Source of the DNA: Gnetum montanum
Lineage: Eukaryota; Streptophyta; Gnetopsida; Gnetales; Gnetaceae
Direction: 5' to 3'
DNA: 64,000 nucleotides
Assembly: GCA_015680685.1 (NCBI GenBank)
Contig: MNCI01006165.1
Location: forward strand, 64,783 to 128,782
The notes beneath the pieces were generated by a model that ran no database searches, was not told the DNA's origin, and was given only the letters and a program-made list of their open reading frames with translations. The translations under genes and the position numbers were made by a program. How positions within the stretch are numbered: the stretch's first letter is position 1; each line of letters starts with the position of its first letter. Below, in pieces: positions 44,561 through 53,299 of this stretch.

Positions 44561-45600
44561 TGATCGAGGATCCTCTCGACGAGATCCCTGTGGTTATGCA
44601 TGAAGGTGAGAATAAAACCCTTTAAGTTAGTTCTCTTTTAAACTAACAAATACAGAGTGGCATAACACAAGTGCTCCAGAACAACATTACTATATTTGCA
44701 TGGTCATATAAAGACATGTCGGGATTAGACCCAAGATTAATACAGCATAACATAATCTTAGACCCACACATCAAACCGATTAGATAGAAGGTACAAAAGA
44801 TTAAACTGGAAATCGCACTAGCAGTGCGTAATGAAATCACCAAGCCATACCAGGGTGGTTTCATTCGTGCTATCAATTACTCAGATTGGGTGTCCAACAT
44901 CGTAGTCATTTCTAACAAAATGGGAGGCATATGCATCTGCATAGACTTCCGAGATCTGAACAAAGCTACGATTAAGAACAATTTCTAGTTATCGAGTATC
45001 AACCAATTGATCGACACAATAGCTGGTCACGTGCTTCTATCCTTTATGGATGGTTTCTCAGGTTATAATCAAATTCGTATCAACCCGGAGCATCAATTGA
45101 CCACAACATTCATGACATCCTTAGGGACTTTCTATTACACTATGATGCCTTTTGGGCTAAAAAATGCTAGGGAAACATATCAACGGGTCATGACATACAT
45201 CTTTAGTGACTACCTTTTGGGGAGATTGAACAACTACGTAGATGACATAGCTGTCAAGTCTATAAAGTCGAAAGATCATTCAGACGACCTGGAGTTAGTC
45301 CTTAAACGATGTCTCAAACATGACTTACGGCTCAACCCAAAGAAGTGTGTGTTCGGAGTCAAAACTGGACGTATGTTAGGGTTTGTGGTATTAGAAACTG
45401 GCATCTAAGTTGATCCCGACAAGGTTAAAGTCATCATTGATTTATCACCACCTAAAAACCTTAAGGAACTACGTGGGTTACAGGGTAGACTACAGTTCAT
45501 CAGAAGGTTCATTTCGAAATTAACGGATAAATTACATCCCATTCAACACCTTCTTAAGAAGGATGTTAATTTCGAATGGACCGATGATTACCAGCATACA
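44561..45600 (+). pseudogene. Reverse transcriptase of element X
   Basis: The linker and N-terminal motif (ITIFAWSYKDMSGLDPRLIQ, HNIILDPHIKPI) precede NEITKPYQGGFIRAINY, VVISNKMGGICICIDFRDLN, LLSFMDGFSGYNQIRINPEH, MMPFGLKNARETYQRVMTYI and LNNYVDDIAVKS, with the YVDD active site intact. Then LVLKRCLKHDLRLNPKKCVF and GRMLGFVV, and the thumb LKELRGLQGRLQFIRRFISK. Stops are TAG at 44787, TAG at 44987 and TAA at 45406. The open central part (45007-45405) covers the palm. The motif set matches V and plant Tat RTs. Confidence 0.9.
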
Positions 45601-46095
45601 TTTGATGAGTTAAAAAAGGAGCTACAACATTTGACAATGGTTTTTCCACCGCAAAGGGATAAACCTTTTTACATTTATCTAGCTAGCTCAAATGTGTCCA
45701 TAGCTGTGCTACTATGCCAAAAGAGGAATGATGGGTCAGAAGCCCCTATCTATTACCTCAATCATGCCCTATTTGCATATGAGACAAGGTACAATGAAGT
45801 AGAGAGTAACTGTTTGGCATTAGTCTTCGTGCTTAAAAAATATAGGCATTACCTTTTCCGTAGTCAAGTCAACATAATTTGTAAAAGTAATGTCTTGCGA
45901 GCTATCTCAAATAACTTATACGAGAGTAGCAGAATAGCTCATTGGAAGACCATCATGGCTGAATTTAATTTACATTATGTTGGCCAATCGTCCACCAAAG
46001 GTCAGGCTATAGTTGACCAGCTAGCAACATCACCCACTAGGGATCAAGCTATGATAGAGCCAGAATTCCTAGATGAACATGTACATAGTTTAAGC
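45601..46095 (+). pseudogene. Gypsy RNase H of element X
   Basis: Part of one long open frame (45631-46693). The domain starts PFYIYLASSNVSIAVLLCQK, goes on PIYYLNHALFAYETRYNEVE and SNCLALVFVLKKYRHYLF, and ends VNIICKSNVLRAISNN. The first catalytic Asp is absent (LASSNV), the Glu of NEVE is kept, and the usual 'TDH' reads CKS. In Tat elements this gypsy RNase H is generally degenerate and a second domain takes over; the second one follows here. Confidence 0.82.
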
Positions 46096-46560
46096 CATGT
46101 ACCAACAGGCCTCGAAGCAACGTTATACTTTGACAAAGCTTCGATTGCTAGAGGTGGTAGTGCTGCAGCCATTATTATGCATGCCCCTGAAGATGTGCAT
46201 CCATTGGCTTACCACTTGACCTTCCCTTATACAAATGTTGCAGAGTATGAGGGACTCCTTAGGGGATTACTGGCAACCAGAGAACTCAACGTTCAACACC
46301 TGGTGATCCGAGGCGATTCGATGCTAGTCATTAATCAAATCACAGGAGTCTATGCCTGCAAGGCTGTGCACCTATATCCCTACTGTGATATGGCTAAAGA
46401 TCTCTTGAAACAATTCGTGACAACTGATGCCCAACATGTGTCACGCAATGAAAACGTTGTTGCCGATGCACTGGCAACACTGGCACTAAATATGCCACCA
46501 CACTTGTTTGCCACTTGGCCCGCTTTAATGATAGAATGTACAAAGCCTGGCATTCAAGCA
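46096..46560 (+). pseudogene. Second, archaeal-type RNase H of element X
   Basis: In the same frame as the gypsy RNase H. LEATLYFDKASIARGGSAAA, FPYTNVAEYEGLLRGLLATR, VIRGDSMLVINQITGVYACK and SRNENVVADALATLA show all four catalytic positions: Asp in YFDKA, Glu in AEYEGL, Asp in RGDSML, Asp in VVADAL. It would degrade RNA in hybrids. Its place between gypsy RNase H and integrase defines the Tat lineage (established knowledge). It is the best preserved enzyme domain of X, and no stop lies inside it. The parent frame ends at TAA 46694. Confidence 0.88.
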
Positions 46561-47841
46561 GTGCATATTTCTTTATTAAACATGGATGGAATGTCAGAAT
46601 GGTATGACAACATTAAAACTTACCTTCTGCATGGCGAACCACTGCACAGGTTAACACATGCACACAAAGATGCAGTACGCAAGCGTGCCAGGTAATATGT
46701 CATCCTTGGAGATAGTACTCTCTGTAGACGCTCCTTCGATGGGGTATTGCTTACCTGCGTTAACAGTGACCAAGCACAGAAAATGGTTAACGAGGTCCAC
46801 GAGGGGTTATGTGGAGGACACGTAGCTCCGCAAGCCATGACTGCTAAAATTAGACGCCTAGGGTACTATTGGCCTTACATGGAAAGAGATTGCCTTACCA
46901 AAGTCAAGACGTGTGATACATGCCAGCGATATGCAAATCTAATATACATGTCACCAACCAAATTATATACTACTCAGATCACTTGGCCATTCCAACGATG
47001 GGGACTAAATATCATAAGTTCCATCACTCCTAAATCTTCTGCAAGACATAGCTTCATTATCACCGCCATCGAGTAGTTTACAAAGTGGGTTGAAGCTATC
47101 CCCCTATGAAAGATCACATATCAACAAGTTTTCCATTTCATCTTAGACAATATTGTAACTAGATTTGGGCTCCTTATGATTATTGTGACTAACAACAGGC
47201 CACAATTTAGTAGCACAGACACCAAATCTTTTTGCGACAACCTTGCTATCAAACAATCTTTTTCCTTACCCTATTACTCGTAAGCGAACGGTCAGGAAGA
47301 AGCAACAAACAAAGTGATTATCAATCTACTCAAGAAGATGCTCAGCAATAACAAGAAATGATGGCATGAAAAAATCCTCTATGTGCTATGGATGTATCGT
47401 ACGACATGCAGAATGGCTACAAACAGGATGCCCTACAGCCTAGTCTATGGGTTCGAAGCAGTGCTGCCCTTGGAATTATAGGTTCCCTCATTGCGAATGG
47501 TCTTATCCATAGTTATAAATGAGACTCAACACAATGAGTCCAAAATTGTGGATTTACACTCAGTGGAGGAGAAATGCATCCAGACACTCCACACCATCGA
47601 GAAATATTAGGATAAACAGAGACAAAAGCATTGGCACAACCTGCATCGACGACCGATCAAGAAAGGAGACTTAGTTCTCAAGGCCATCCGTGAACCAATA
47701 GGCAAATTCTCTACAAATTGGGAAGGCCCTTTCCTGGTCATCAGCGCATATGGAAATGGAGCATTCAAGTTAGCAGACATCGATGACAACGAGCACTCAA
47801 ACCCAGTGAACCATCTGTATTTGAAGCAGTATTACGTCTAA
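46561..47841 (+). pseudogene. Integrase of element X
   Basis: The tether MSEWYDNIKTYLLHGEP leads to the finger VHEGLCGGHVAPQAMTAKIR with GYYWPYMERD and CDTCQRY, all four zinc ligands present. In the core the first catalytic Asp is Asn (WGLNIISS), the second is Asn (VTNNRPQFSS) and the Glu is kept (NGQEEATNK). Both losses fit G-to-A changes. The C-terminal part keeps RMPYSLVYGFEAVLPLEL, KGDLVLKAIREPIGKFSTNW, EGPFLV and NPVNHLYLKQYYV, with TAA at 47839. Several internal stops. Not catalytic as read. Confidence 0.88.
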
Positions 47842-47859
47842 ACATCAACTCAGCTCAGA

Positions 47860-48260
47860 CGCAAGGTAATAAACGTTCACTACAACATAAAACTGGCAAA
47901 GTTGTACATGTCCGCTACGACGTAAAACTGGCAAAGTTGTACACGTCCGCTACAATGTAAAACTAGCTTTCATGCACGCGTTCGCTAAGACGCTAAACTA
48001 GCAAAATTTTTGACCGTCCACTATGATGTGAAACTGGCAAGGTAAGCATACGTCTGCTAAGATGCTAAACTAGCACAGAATTGTCCCTGGGTCACAACAT
48101 AAAACTAACACCCACAGTGTAGTTTGCTGAGACTATAAACTAGCCCTTCCACCATTTGCTACGACGTAAAACTAGCAGGTTTCTGTCTGCCCATACATTA
48201 AACCGGGACCATGGTCTGCTAAGACTTAAAATCAGCAACAATGGTCAACTAGGACCCAAA
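47860..48260 (+). repeat. Post-integrase tandem array of element X
   Basis: About eight to ten units of 35-45 bp with the core '(C/T)CGCTA(C/A)GA(C/T)GTAAAACT(G/A)GC'. It starts 20 bp after the pol stop. Adjacent units at 47885 and 47920 are nearly identical (AAACTGGCAAAGTTGTACA). Y (13985-14165) and V (59035-59455, reversed) have the same array at the same place, so it is a family trait. Confidence 0.75.
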
Positions 48261-49447
48261 ACTGGAATCTGTCAACGGGTTATCCATAAAGCAAGTGAGC
48301 ATGATCATTCTTACACTACATCCCTACCAGACTAAATGGGTACGGCGTTGGGACGAACGTAATGCTGCTACCCCATTGGCATCCTACTAATTCCTCAGAC
48401 ATGCCGAAAGGCATGCTACTAATCCCTTGGAGGTGTTGCTACAACAACCATTCGTTAGTTGCACCTCCTGGGATCTATTTTGCCACTTGGGGCCTCAAGG
48501 AGGCTATGGTTCTCCATAGTCTCAACGGCCTCCATCCATCTCTGACTTAGCAGATTCATCTAACTAGTTCTTTGCCCAGTTGATGAAACAAGATGAATCT
48601 GGCTGTCGACGATAGTTGCATGAACTGCAGCATCAACATTAGGACCCTTGATCCCTACTACAGTCCTTGTTTCGTGGCCTCTACTCTCTTTTTCACTTTG
48701 GACAGAGCTTGTTTCAAAAGCCTCTTTCCTTGGCGATTAGGATGATTGCTTTGGCTCTCTGTTTTCTGTTGTGTTTTGCAGGTTACTTGTTACGACGACC
48801 TTGATCGAGAGTGCATTCACTGGGAGGTGAGATGTCATGGCATTCTGAAGTGGCTACTCGAACTAGCCTGGCCACTTGGAAGTGCAAACCCTACCTCTCC
48901 CTCCATCAAACACCTTACTTCGCTTTCTCCTTCCCTTATCCTTATGACCGCCTTTACCTTCTTCTTTGTTTGTACAGAGTGTGCACATTTAATCAATTCT
49001 TTTGCATCATCATGTCCATGAACTGGCGTAACGCAACTCGCCTTGTGGAATGTAATTCAAAAAAAAAGGGGGGGTAGCTTGGTGAAATGGATGTAAAACA
49101 ACTCATACAGGCCACGTAGATGTAACACAACTCGTCTGTGCAAGCCCTTCATATACAGCATGACGGCATAAACCTTTTGCAAATACAGTCGCGGAAGAAT
49201 GCAATGAATTGTTCACAAAAGTTCCATGTGCACACGCTTGAGTCTTTCTTGAACCTCTCACCTCTCACTTTTATAGAATCCTTCCTATATCTTCTTCCCT
49301 CCCTTACTTTTGCACTTCCAGGTTTGACAAAGCGAAATTTGAGCAATCTCCAACAGACATCGTTGGTGCCTTTACCTTTCTGGTGTTTTGTATTCTTTGT
49401 CGATCTCTTTCGGGCAAGTCCTCTAAACGTCAACAAAGAGGGGCCAT
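48261..49447 (+). other. 3' non-coding tail and polypurine tract of element X
   Basis: No coding region is supported; the open frames are short and not shared with Y or V. The purine tract AAAGAGGGG (49435-49443) precedes the 3' LTR start at 49448 and is the likely polypurine tract. The block GTGTTTTGTATTCTTTGTC before it is shared with Y and V. Confidence 0.65.
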
Positions 49448-49683
49448 TGAAACACCATGAAATTTCGAGGCCTCGATGGTTCAGCAAAATTTGGCGGTTC
49501 AAACAAGGAGTTGCGACAAGGCGCGGCACAGCGAGTTCTCTTCTTAGTTCAAGGTTTATCCTACCATGCTGCACAACACAGCAAAAAAATGAATTGCAGA
49601 AGATAGGACAAAATGATGGGTGCAGAATAGCAAGTCTTACATTTTGCAAGTTTTCTATGTTCCAAAATCTCAACATTTAGTAT

Positions 49684-50060
49684 ATTACGCTACATTACGC
49701 GATATAGCGTAACGCTGCGATATGCAGCGTAACATCAAAGACAGTCAGCCATAGCATCAAAAAATGGCTAAGGGGGGTCATTACACTGCGTTACGTAGTG
49801 CGACGTAATAAGGCCCCGAAAGAGATTAGAAACAGAGGAAGTGCGGCAACAATATTTCAACTTTTGCAGTTTCGTCATTTTACGCTGAATTACGCTATGA
49901 TGCGTAATGCAGTGTAATGCAAGAAACGACAAGCATTGGTAGTCTATACGCCACAATACGCTCTCTAGCGTATTATAGCAGAATCAAAAGATAGTCTATT
50001 ACCAAAGCTCAGACGAAGGTAATTTACGACGCGCTATGCAGCATAGCATCACAGGCTTCA
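49684..50060 (+). promoter_or_regulatory. Palindrome cluster in the X LTR U3
   Basis: At least ten TTACGC/GCGTAA-type motifs occur in ~370 bp. Two clean palindromes are ACGCTGC-GATAT-GCAGCGT (49712-49730) and AATACGCT-CTCT-AGCGTATT (49955-49974). Both have counterparts in the 5' LTR, and similar motifs occur in the Y and V LTRs. They are probable protein-binding sites or hairpins; inferred. Confidence 0.45.
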
Positions 50061-50131
50061 ACAACGACACATTGAGTCAATGGCATCTTATGAGTTCAGG
50101 ACACGCGTCACTTAAACTGTGTTTTCGTCCT

Positions 50132-50150
50132 AACCCTAACCTTATAAATG
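50132..50150 (+). promoter_or_regulatory. Telobox-TATA core promoter in the X LTR
   Basis: TAACCCTAACCTTATAAATG: an AACCCTAA telobox followed directly by TATAAAT (50143-50149). The 5' LTR has the same pair at 34136-34153. V1 has AACCCTAACCCTATAAATA on the minus strand (56491-56471). Confidence 0.55.
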
Positions 50151-50789
50151 CTCTAGTTGACGAAGATCAAAGGGGTGGGCAAAAAAAAAATTTCTTCTTC
50201 AAAGGTTGGCAGGAGAGCAAAAGAGGATCAGCGATTGTGAGAGTATTGAAGTTGATTGGCAAGAACCCTTGATCAGAAACAATCGTCTGATAGATATTCT
50301 GCCCCCAAGGGTCTGACTTCCTTGTGCCGAGATAGGCTAAAACAAGGTAGATTGACCCTTGCTTGTTTCATCTTCTTTCTTGCTGTTGGCATGTGCTTCG
50401 TCCAAACCGAAGCCCGTCTATAATCATTGTATCCGATATATTGTGTTCATGAATTAAATTTCAGATCTTGTGATTGTATCCCCTATAAATCTGATTCTTT
50501 GCACCTCATTTATATGGATTTGGGCAATCGCCCTATGTTTACATCGCTTTCAATTATTTTCTTTGGGATTAACAACATTACATCCCCTCATAAAGAGTTG
50601 TCATTTTGCCATCAAATTATTACAGAAATTTTATTGATTAAGTAAGTCCTTGTTTGATCGACAAGACTGTTCAGGGAACCTCGGATTCATTTCTTTCTCC
50701 AGCACGGTCCTCGCATGGATCCGGGGTTAAAATTATGTACACGGAATTTCGTTCAGTATTTCCAGTGACCAACGTTTTCCGTCATTACA

Positions 50790-50794
50790 ACGGG
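50790..50794 (+). repeat. Right target-site copy of element X
   Basis: ACGGG after the 3' LTR, against GCAGG at 33447-33451. The next codons (from A at 50795) resume the third-ORF frame of Z2. Confidence 0.65.
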
Positions 50795-52000
50795 AGCCAT
50801 AGAAGTGGTCACAGACCACATCAAAGAGTCCTTCAATGTTGCTATTGTGCAACCAGTAGATTTCATAGGAGCACATGATGCTCAAATCCTAGTCGGTGCC
50901 TTGATGACTCTTGCAGAGCATGAGGATGTTCTTGACCGGTTGCTAAAAATGGAACAAGTGATGATGTCTTTGTTTGACATTTTTCAAGATGTCATACCAA
51001 TGCAATCAGACCTCATCTCCACCAAACGAAAGCTAGTCATGGTAGAGATTAGGGGCAAGCATGCAGAGGTCAAGTTGGCAAGACTCCAAGAAAGGCTCAT
51101 TACCCTGCAAGCTACATAGTGGGACCCATCTCAATTCATCCCAATAGACCAGCTAGACACTTTTAGGATAGAGTAGCTTAATAAATTATTGATAGATAAT
51201 AAAAGAGTGGCGAAGGAGAAGGAGAAGGTTGATTGGGATACTTCCAAGGCATAAGTGCAAAAATACACGCATGCTAAAGCACTGAAGAGCTTGCAAGAAG
51301 AAAATAAACAGCCCATCATAGATAATCTTGAATTGAACACTATGGAGGAATAGAAAAATGTTCTCGAAGAAAATTTCCAATAGTTATGAGAACAATTGGT
51401 CAAGGTCAACTAAGACATGAATCTCTTGGCCAAAGAGAATCGAACCCTCTCAATGTAGAAGGTACGCATAATCCATCAGAAGATAGCCATTGAAATAAGT
51501 GCATGGAAAAATGAGGTTAAGTGACATAAAAAATTAAAAGAGCATTTCAGATACCAGGTGGGGATGTATAAGCAAGTCATCGAGAAAGAGATCCATATGG
51601 CCAAGGCCCACATTAACACCTTCAGTGCTCAACACACTGATTGGTGGGCCATATTGGACACATATGCATTCGTCCACCAGGAAGAGCTCAAAAGCCAAGA
51701 CCTAAAGATCCAAGATCTTACAGAGTACATGGAATTGATAAACCTGCTATATGCCAACCTAGCCATGTTGATAGCAAGATGCCCAAGAATAGAGCTGGAG
51801 AAGCAAGTAGCTACCACCTATACCAAATATGAAATAGAATTTGCGAAACACAAGAAAACATTAAAAAGTCTAGAAGTTGCAAATTCTGAATTGGAGGTGG
51901 TTAAGGCTAGCTACCAAGGGTAGAAAGATGTCATGGTAGACTTGGCTTAACAACTTATAGATTATTAGGACTACAAGGATAAAGCTAGAGCCTACAAGAA
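50795..52000 (+). pseudogene. Third ORF of element Z2, second half (coiled-coil)
   Basis: Resumes the frame cut by X at 33451 with AIEVVTDHIKESFNVAIVQP, then ILVGALMTLAEHEDVLDRLL and long helical, Lys/Glu/Leu-rich stretches (KHAEVKLARLQERLITLQ; ELKSQDLKIQDLTEYMELIN; KHKKTLKSLEVANSELEVVK) typical of coiled coils. The frame is shared by the open parts 50805-51119 and 51558-51923. Between them are TAG/TAA stops from Gln codons. With the first half the ORF was about 800 codons. It ends near the 3' LTR. Function unknown; no signal peptide or membrane segment is seen. Confidence 0.6.
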
Positions 52001-52418
52001 GGAATGATGACTATTTATGGCCTAGTACGTCAAAGCAAATTAGATGTTTTTGCAACTACCATGTCCATGGGAAGTGCTAACTCCATCAAACATTGGAGCA
52101 TCAACATGGATAGCATAGGATCCCTAAACTGAAAAGAAAAAACTCTAGGAACTTCTTTAGAGCCACCAAATCTCAAAACCTAGAGCACAAGACAACGTGA
52201 AGCAACCCATGGAGAAGCCATCACCACATGGAACTACATGAGTTCCAATAAAATTTTGTAATTTTTTGTTTATGTTCCAATTTTATTCTATTCAATTCTC
52301 CATCATGGCATAAATAATTCCTAGTCAATCAATAATCCCATACCTATCCACTATGTAATCAATGGGGCTTCTCATTTTGTATGATTCGAGGATGAGTTGT
52401 CATTCAGTCATGGAGGTA
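52001..52418 (+). other. End of the Z2 internal region with candidate polypurine tract
   Basis: Mostly non-coding. Near 52385 one frame reads FEDELSFSHGGMM across the LTR boundary, a pattern seen at the 3' end of plant gypsy elements. CATGGAGGTA (52409-52418) is a weak purine tract before the LTR start TGATGAATC. Confidence 0.45.
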
Positions 52419-53299
52419 TGATGAATCATGATTCACTAGGCTCTGATATTGAACCTGTGATATCTTATCCATGATATCGGGTATGCAATATCATGGCCTG
52501 ACTAGCGATATCAGATACACGATATCATGACTCTTGTGCAAGCCTATAAATACACATGTAGATGCAAGGATTCAAGGAGTTAGTAGTTTAGTTAGAAGTT
52601 AGTTTTCATTTTTAGTTCTTATCAACCCTTTTTCCCCAGTGCATGCCCATAGTGTGATGATTGTAATTCTACAACACCTTTATTCGAGTGTGAGGTACTT
52701 GGACATGCACATGATCAAAAATAAAGATTGAGATTACTTCATCATTGCAGCATTCACTTAGTTTTATTATTTAATTATTATTCATTACTTCCTTAATTAA
52801 TACTTCTTTACCCTCGACTCCTATCTCTATTATTAAATCCAGAATGAGTATGACTTAATCACAAGAATTTAAGTGTGACTACTTGGTATCCTAGTAGCAT
52901 ACCTAGGATATGCACTTGGTAATTCCAGTAGTAGTCATACACAAGGTCCAAGATGTTTATAGATGATTAAGGAATGGATGCTATCATACTTAGGCTAGTT
53001 TACATTCTTTGCCCCTATGTCCTATTAGCTTAACTCTCTCTCCCTTTTCCTCCTAGCTTAATTAAAGTTATTTTCCATTGCCTATAGGAGTAGCACTAGT
53101 TAGGACCACATCATAGACCTCACTCTAGACTAAACCATACATGGCAAAGAAAATAATAGTCTAGGTGGGAAGAGAATGAACTACGATCAACCTGTAACTA
53201 TCTAGATACCACAACTAGCCCATCTGCAGAGTTCGACTAGATTTTGCATGAACACTTGTATTCGTATGGTTGAGTATAGGGGTACCTTTCCACTCATCA
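52419..53299 (+). repeat. 3' LTR of element Z2
   Basis: 881 bp from TGATGAATCATGATTC to CCACTCATCA. The U3 holds the GATATC module (52440-52535), followed by the TATA box GCCTATAAATAC (52545). It is homologous to LTRs S and Z (see their landmarks). It abuts the LTR end of V2 at 53300 with no spacer. Confidence 0.78.
52440..52535 (+). promoter_or_regulatory. GATATC module in the Z2 LTR U3
   Basis: Six GATATC or near variants within 95 bp (CTGATATTG, GTGATATCT, ATGATATCGGG, GCAATATCAT, GCGATATCAG, ACGATATCAT), then a TATA box about 20 bp on. Z has a shorter version (9825-9875) and S lacks it. GATATC is itself a palindrome. Confidence 0.5.

Larger units (their letters stand above)
33452..50789 (+). 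mobile_element. Element X: 17.3-kb Tat-like retrotransposon with antisense gene
   Basis: Order: 5' LTR, primer site, gag, protease, repeat array, antisense gene, RT, gypsy RNase H, archaeal-type RNase H, integrase, repeat array, long 3' tail, polypurine tract, 3' LTR. The dual RNase H after the RT is the hallmark of the Tat lineage. LTRs are 1343 and 1342 bp and differ mainly by transitions. It inserted into the third ORF of Z2. It is the most complete element here, but gag, protease and integrase are damaged. Confidence 0.9.
49448..50789 (+). repeat. 3' LTR of element X
   Basis: 1342 bp, matching the 5' LTR throughout with mostly transition differences. It keeps more CG dinucleotides than the 5' copy, e.g. 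ACGCTGC-GATAT-GCAGCGT at 49712-49730 against ATGCTGC-GATAT-GCAGCAT. The minus-strand open frame at 49149-49676 runs across the LTR boundary and is judged chance. Confidence 0.9.
29073..53299 (+). mobile_element. Element Z2: pol-less Athila-like element interrupted by X
   Basis: Visible parts in order: gag linker (29073-30180), non-coding spacer (to 32180), third ORF first half (32181-33451), [X inserted, 33452-50789, plus target copy], third ORF second half (50795-52000), a short end with FEDEL and HGGMM-like residues, and 3' LTR (52419-53299). Neither protease nor RT, RNase H or integrase is present between gag and third ORF. The 5' LTR and gag start should lie left of W and are not visible. 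Z on the left supplies the matching 5' LTR and primer-site type. Confidence 0.7.

Noticed and set aside
49149-49676. 175-codon minus-strand open frame across the X 3' LTR start
   Set aside because: It crosses the internal/LTR boundary, is broken in the 5' LTR copy, and has no recognisable domain. A chance frame.
49138-49680. 180-codon plus-strand open frame in the same place
   Set aside because: It starts in the non-coding tail, has no motif, and is not kept in the 5' LTR or in Y.
50132-50141. Telomere-like CCCTAACC
   Set aside because: Fewer than two units; better read as a promoter telobox than as an interstitial telomere.
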